The position numbers and the translations under genes are program-made. 64,000 nt of DNA from Pseudofrankia saprophytica (GTDB lineage Bacteria > Actinomycetota > Actinomycetes > Frankiales > Frankiaceae), in NCBI RefSeq assembly GCF_000235425.2, contig NZ_KI912267.1, positions 613,921 through 677,920 on the forward strand. Reading direction: 5' to 3'. Under the pieces are notes generated by a model. That model saw only the letters and a list, made by a program, of their open reading frames with translations. It did not search any database and was not told where the DNA came from. Position 1 is the stretch's first letter; the number at the start of each line of letters is the position of its first letter. Of this stretch, positions 63,080 to 64,000 are shown piece after piece.

Positions 63080-64000
63080 TCAGCCGGCCGCCCCGGCGCG
63101 GCGCAGTGCCAGACGCGCGGCGTGGTAGCCGGACATGCCGTGGGTACCGGCGCCGGGCGGGGTGGACGCGGAACAGAGGTAGACCCCGGGCAGCGGGGTG
63201 GCCCAGGGGTGGCGGGACAGGACGGGGCGGGCGAGCAGCTGGCGCAGGTCGGCGGTGCCGCCGCCGATGTCGCCGCCGATCTCGTTGGCGTTGTGCGCCT
63301 CCAGCGCTGCCGGGCCCATGGCGTGCCGGGCGAGAATCCGGTCGCGGAAGCCGGGGGCGAAACGCTCGACCTGGTCCTCGATCGCGGCGGTCATGTCGAC
63401 GGTCGAGCCGAGCGGGACGTGGCAGTACGCCCAGCCGGTGTGCCTGCCCGCCGGCGCCCGGGTCGGGTCGGCGACCGTGGCCTGGACGAACAGGACGAAC
63501 GGGCGCCGCGGGTGCCGGCCCCGGGCGACGGCGCGCTCGGCGGCGGCGACCTCGGCGAGCGTGCCGCCCAGATGCACGGTCCCGGCGCCGGCCACCGCCT
63601 CGTCCCGCCAGGGCACGGGCCCGTCGAGCGCCCAGTCGACCTTGAAGACGCCGGGGCCGTACCGATACCGCGCCAGCGCGGCCCGGTAGCGCGTGGGCAG
63701 CTCGTCGCCCACGATCCGCAGGACCTGCCGGGGGGTGAGGTCGAGCAGCACCGCCCGCGCCGGCGGCAGCTCGCGCAGGCTGGTGACCGGCTGGCCGGTG
63801 ACGAGCTCGCCGCCGAGCACCCGCAACCGGGCGACGAGCGCGTCGGCCAGCGACTGGGAACCGCCGACGGCGACCGGCCAGCCGACCTGGTGGGCGCTCA
63901 CCGCCAGCAGCAGGCCGTAGGCCGCGGTCATTGGCTGGTGCAGGTCGAGCATCGAGTGCGCGGCGAGGCCCCCGAGCAGCGCGCGGGCGGCGTCGCCGCG
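63080..64000 (-). CDS. Phytoene-desaturase-like FAD oxidoreductase, 5' end outside window
   Basis: The minus frame is open from the window edge (RGDAARALLGGLAAHSMLDL) to a stop at 63080, giving 306 C-terminal residues. GGSQSLADALVARLRVLGGE and TGQPVTSLRELPPARAVLLD, then YRYGPGVFKVDWALDGPVPW, and the terminal FAD motif PLPGVYLCSASTPPGAGTHG followed by MSGYHAARLALR match CrtI-type/NAD(P)-flavin oxidoreductases of the phytoene dehydrogenase superfamily. The N-terminal Rossmann motif lies outside the window. Substrate unknown. Confidence 0.85.
   Translation of the reverse strand, partial: RGDAARALLGGLAAHSMLDLHQPMTAAYGLLLAVSAHQVGWPVAVGGSQSLADALVARLRVLGGELVTGQPVTSLRELPPARAVLLDLTPRQVLRIVGDELPTRYRAALARYRYGPGVFKVDWALDGPVPWRDEAVAGAGTVHLGGTLAEVAAAERAVARGRHPRRPFVLFVQATVADPTRAPAGRHTGWAYCHVPLGSTVDMTAAIEDQVERFAPGFRDRILARHAMGPAALEAHNANEIGGDIGGGTADLRQLLARPVLSRHPWATPLPGVYLCSASTPPGAGTHGMSGYHAARLALRRAGAAG

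Overview
The window is very GC-rich actinobacterial DNA: codons end mostly in G or C, GTG and TTG starts are common, and genes often overlap by 1 to 17 bases. The gene set (propionate/methylmalonyl-CoA genes, taurine uptake, a PASTA-less Ser/Thr kinase with WD40 repeats, CHAT-STAND-TPR giants, DUF5990 and DUF559 proteins) fits a Frankia-like or related filamentous actinomycete. This placement is inference; no rRNA or tRNA gene is present to confirm it. No CRISPR array or insertion sequence was seen.

Positions 1-9.9 kb are accessory DNA. They start with the 3' end of an AT-richer gene. Then come a membrane protein, a small controller-type XRE regulator with a dyad-rich site before it, two small unknown genes, an XRE-TPR regulator followed by a GNAT acetyltransferase, and a visibly lower-GC 1326-residue protein. 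That protein has an excisionase-like DNA-binding head and a restriction-endonuclease-like segment, and is a defence candidate. The stretch ends in gene debris.

Positions 9.9-33 kb look like a conflict or signalling island. Two head-to-head paralogues (about 1400 residues each) carry a CHAT caspase-like protease, a STAND NTPase and TPRs. Their C-terminal halves are almost identical and form a large inverted repeat. The + copy ends on a truncated metallophosphoesterase remnant. Next are htpG (Hsp90), nhaA and a stand-alone DsbA/thioredoxin protein. A third CHAT-STAND relative follows; it has lost its catalytic residues but carries a class III cyclase-like domain and a C-terminal effector-associated-like domain. 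It is divergent from an RsbU-type PP2C phosphatase. Three unknown/TPR genes close the block.

Positions 33-46 kb are mostly metabolism and envelope: TesB thioesterase, a UDP-galactopyranose-mutase-like flavoprotein, a taurine ABC transporter (tauCAB) divergent from tauD, a membrane glycosyltransferase 2, and two overlapping CNNM/CorC-type metal transport proteins.

Positions 46-52 kb hold a Ser/Thr kinase whose WD40 sensor half lies in another frame, apparently through a one-base slip in the linker, and a notable single-protein fusion of an Hsp70-type ATPase, one membrane helix and a PstS-like extracellular binding domain. Positions 52-64 kb hold DUF5990, two independently frameshifted DUF559/AbiEi-type genes (one bracketed by related hairpins), two methyltransferases, the mutA-mutB-meaB-SH3 operon, and the 3' part of a phytoene-desaturase-like oxidoreductase cut by the window edge.
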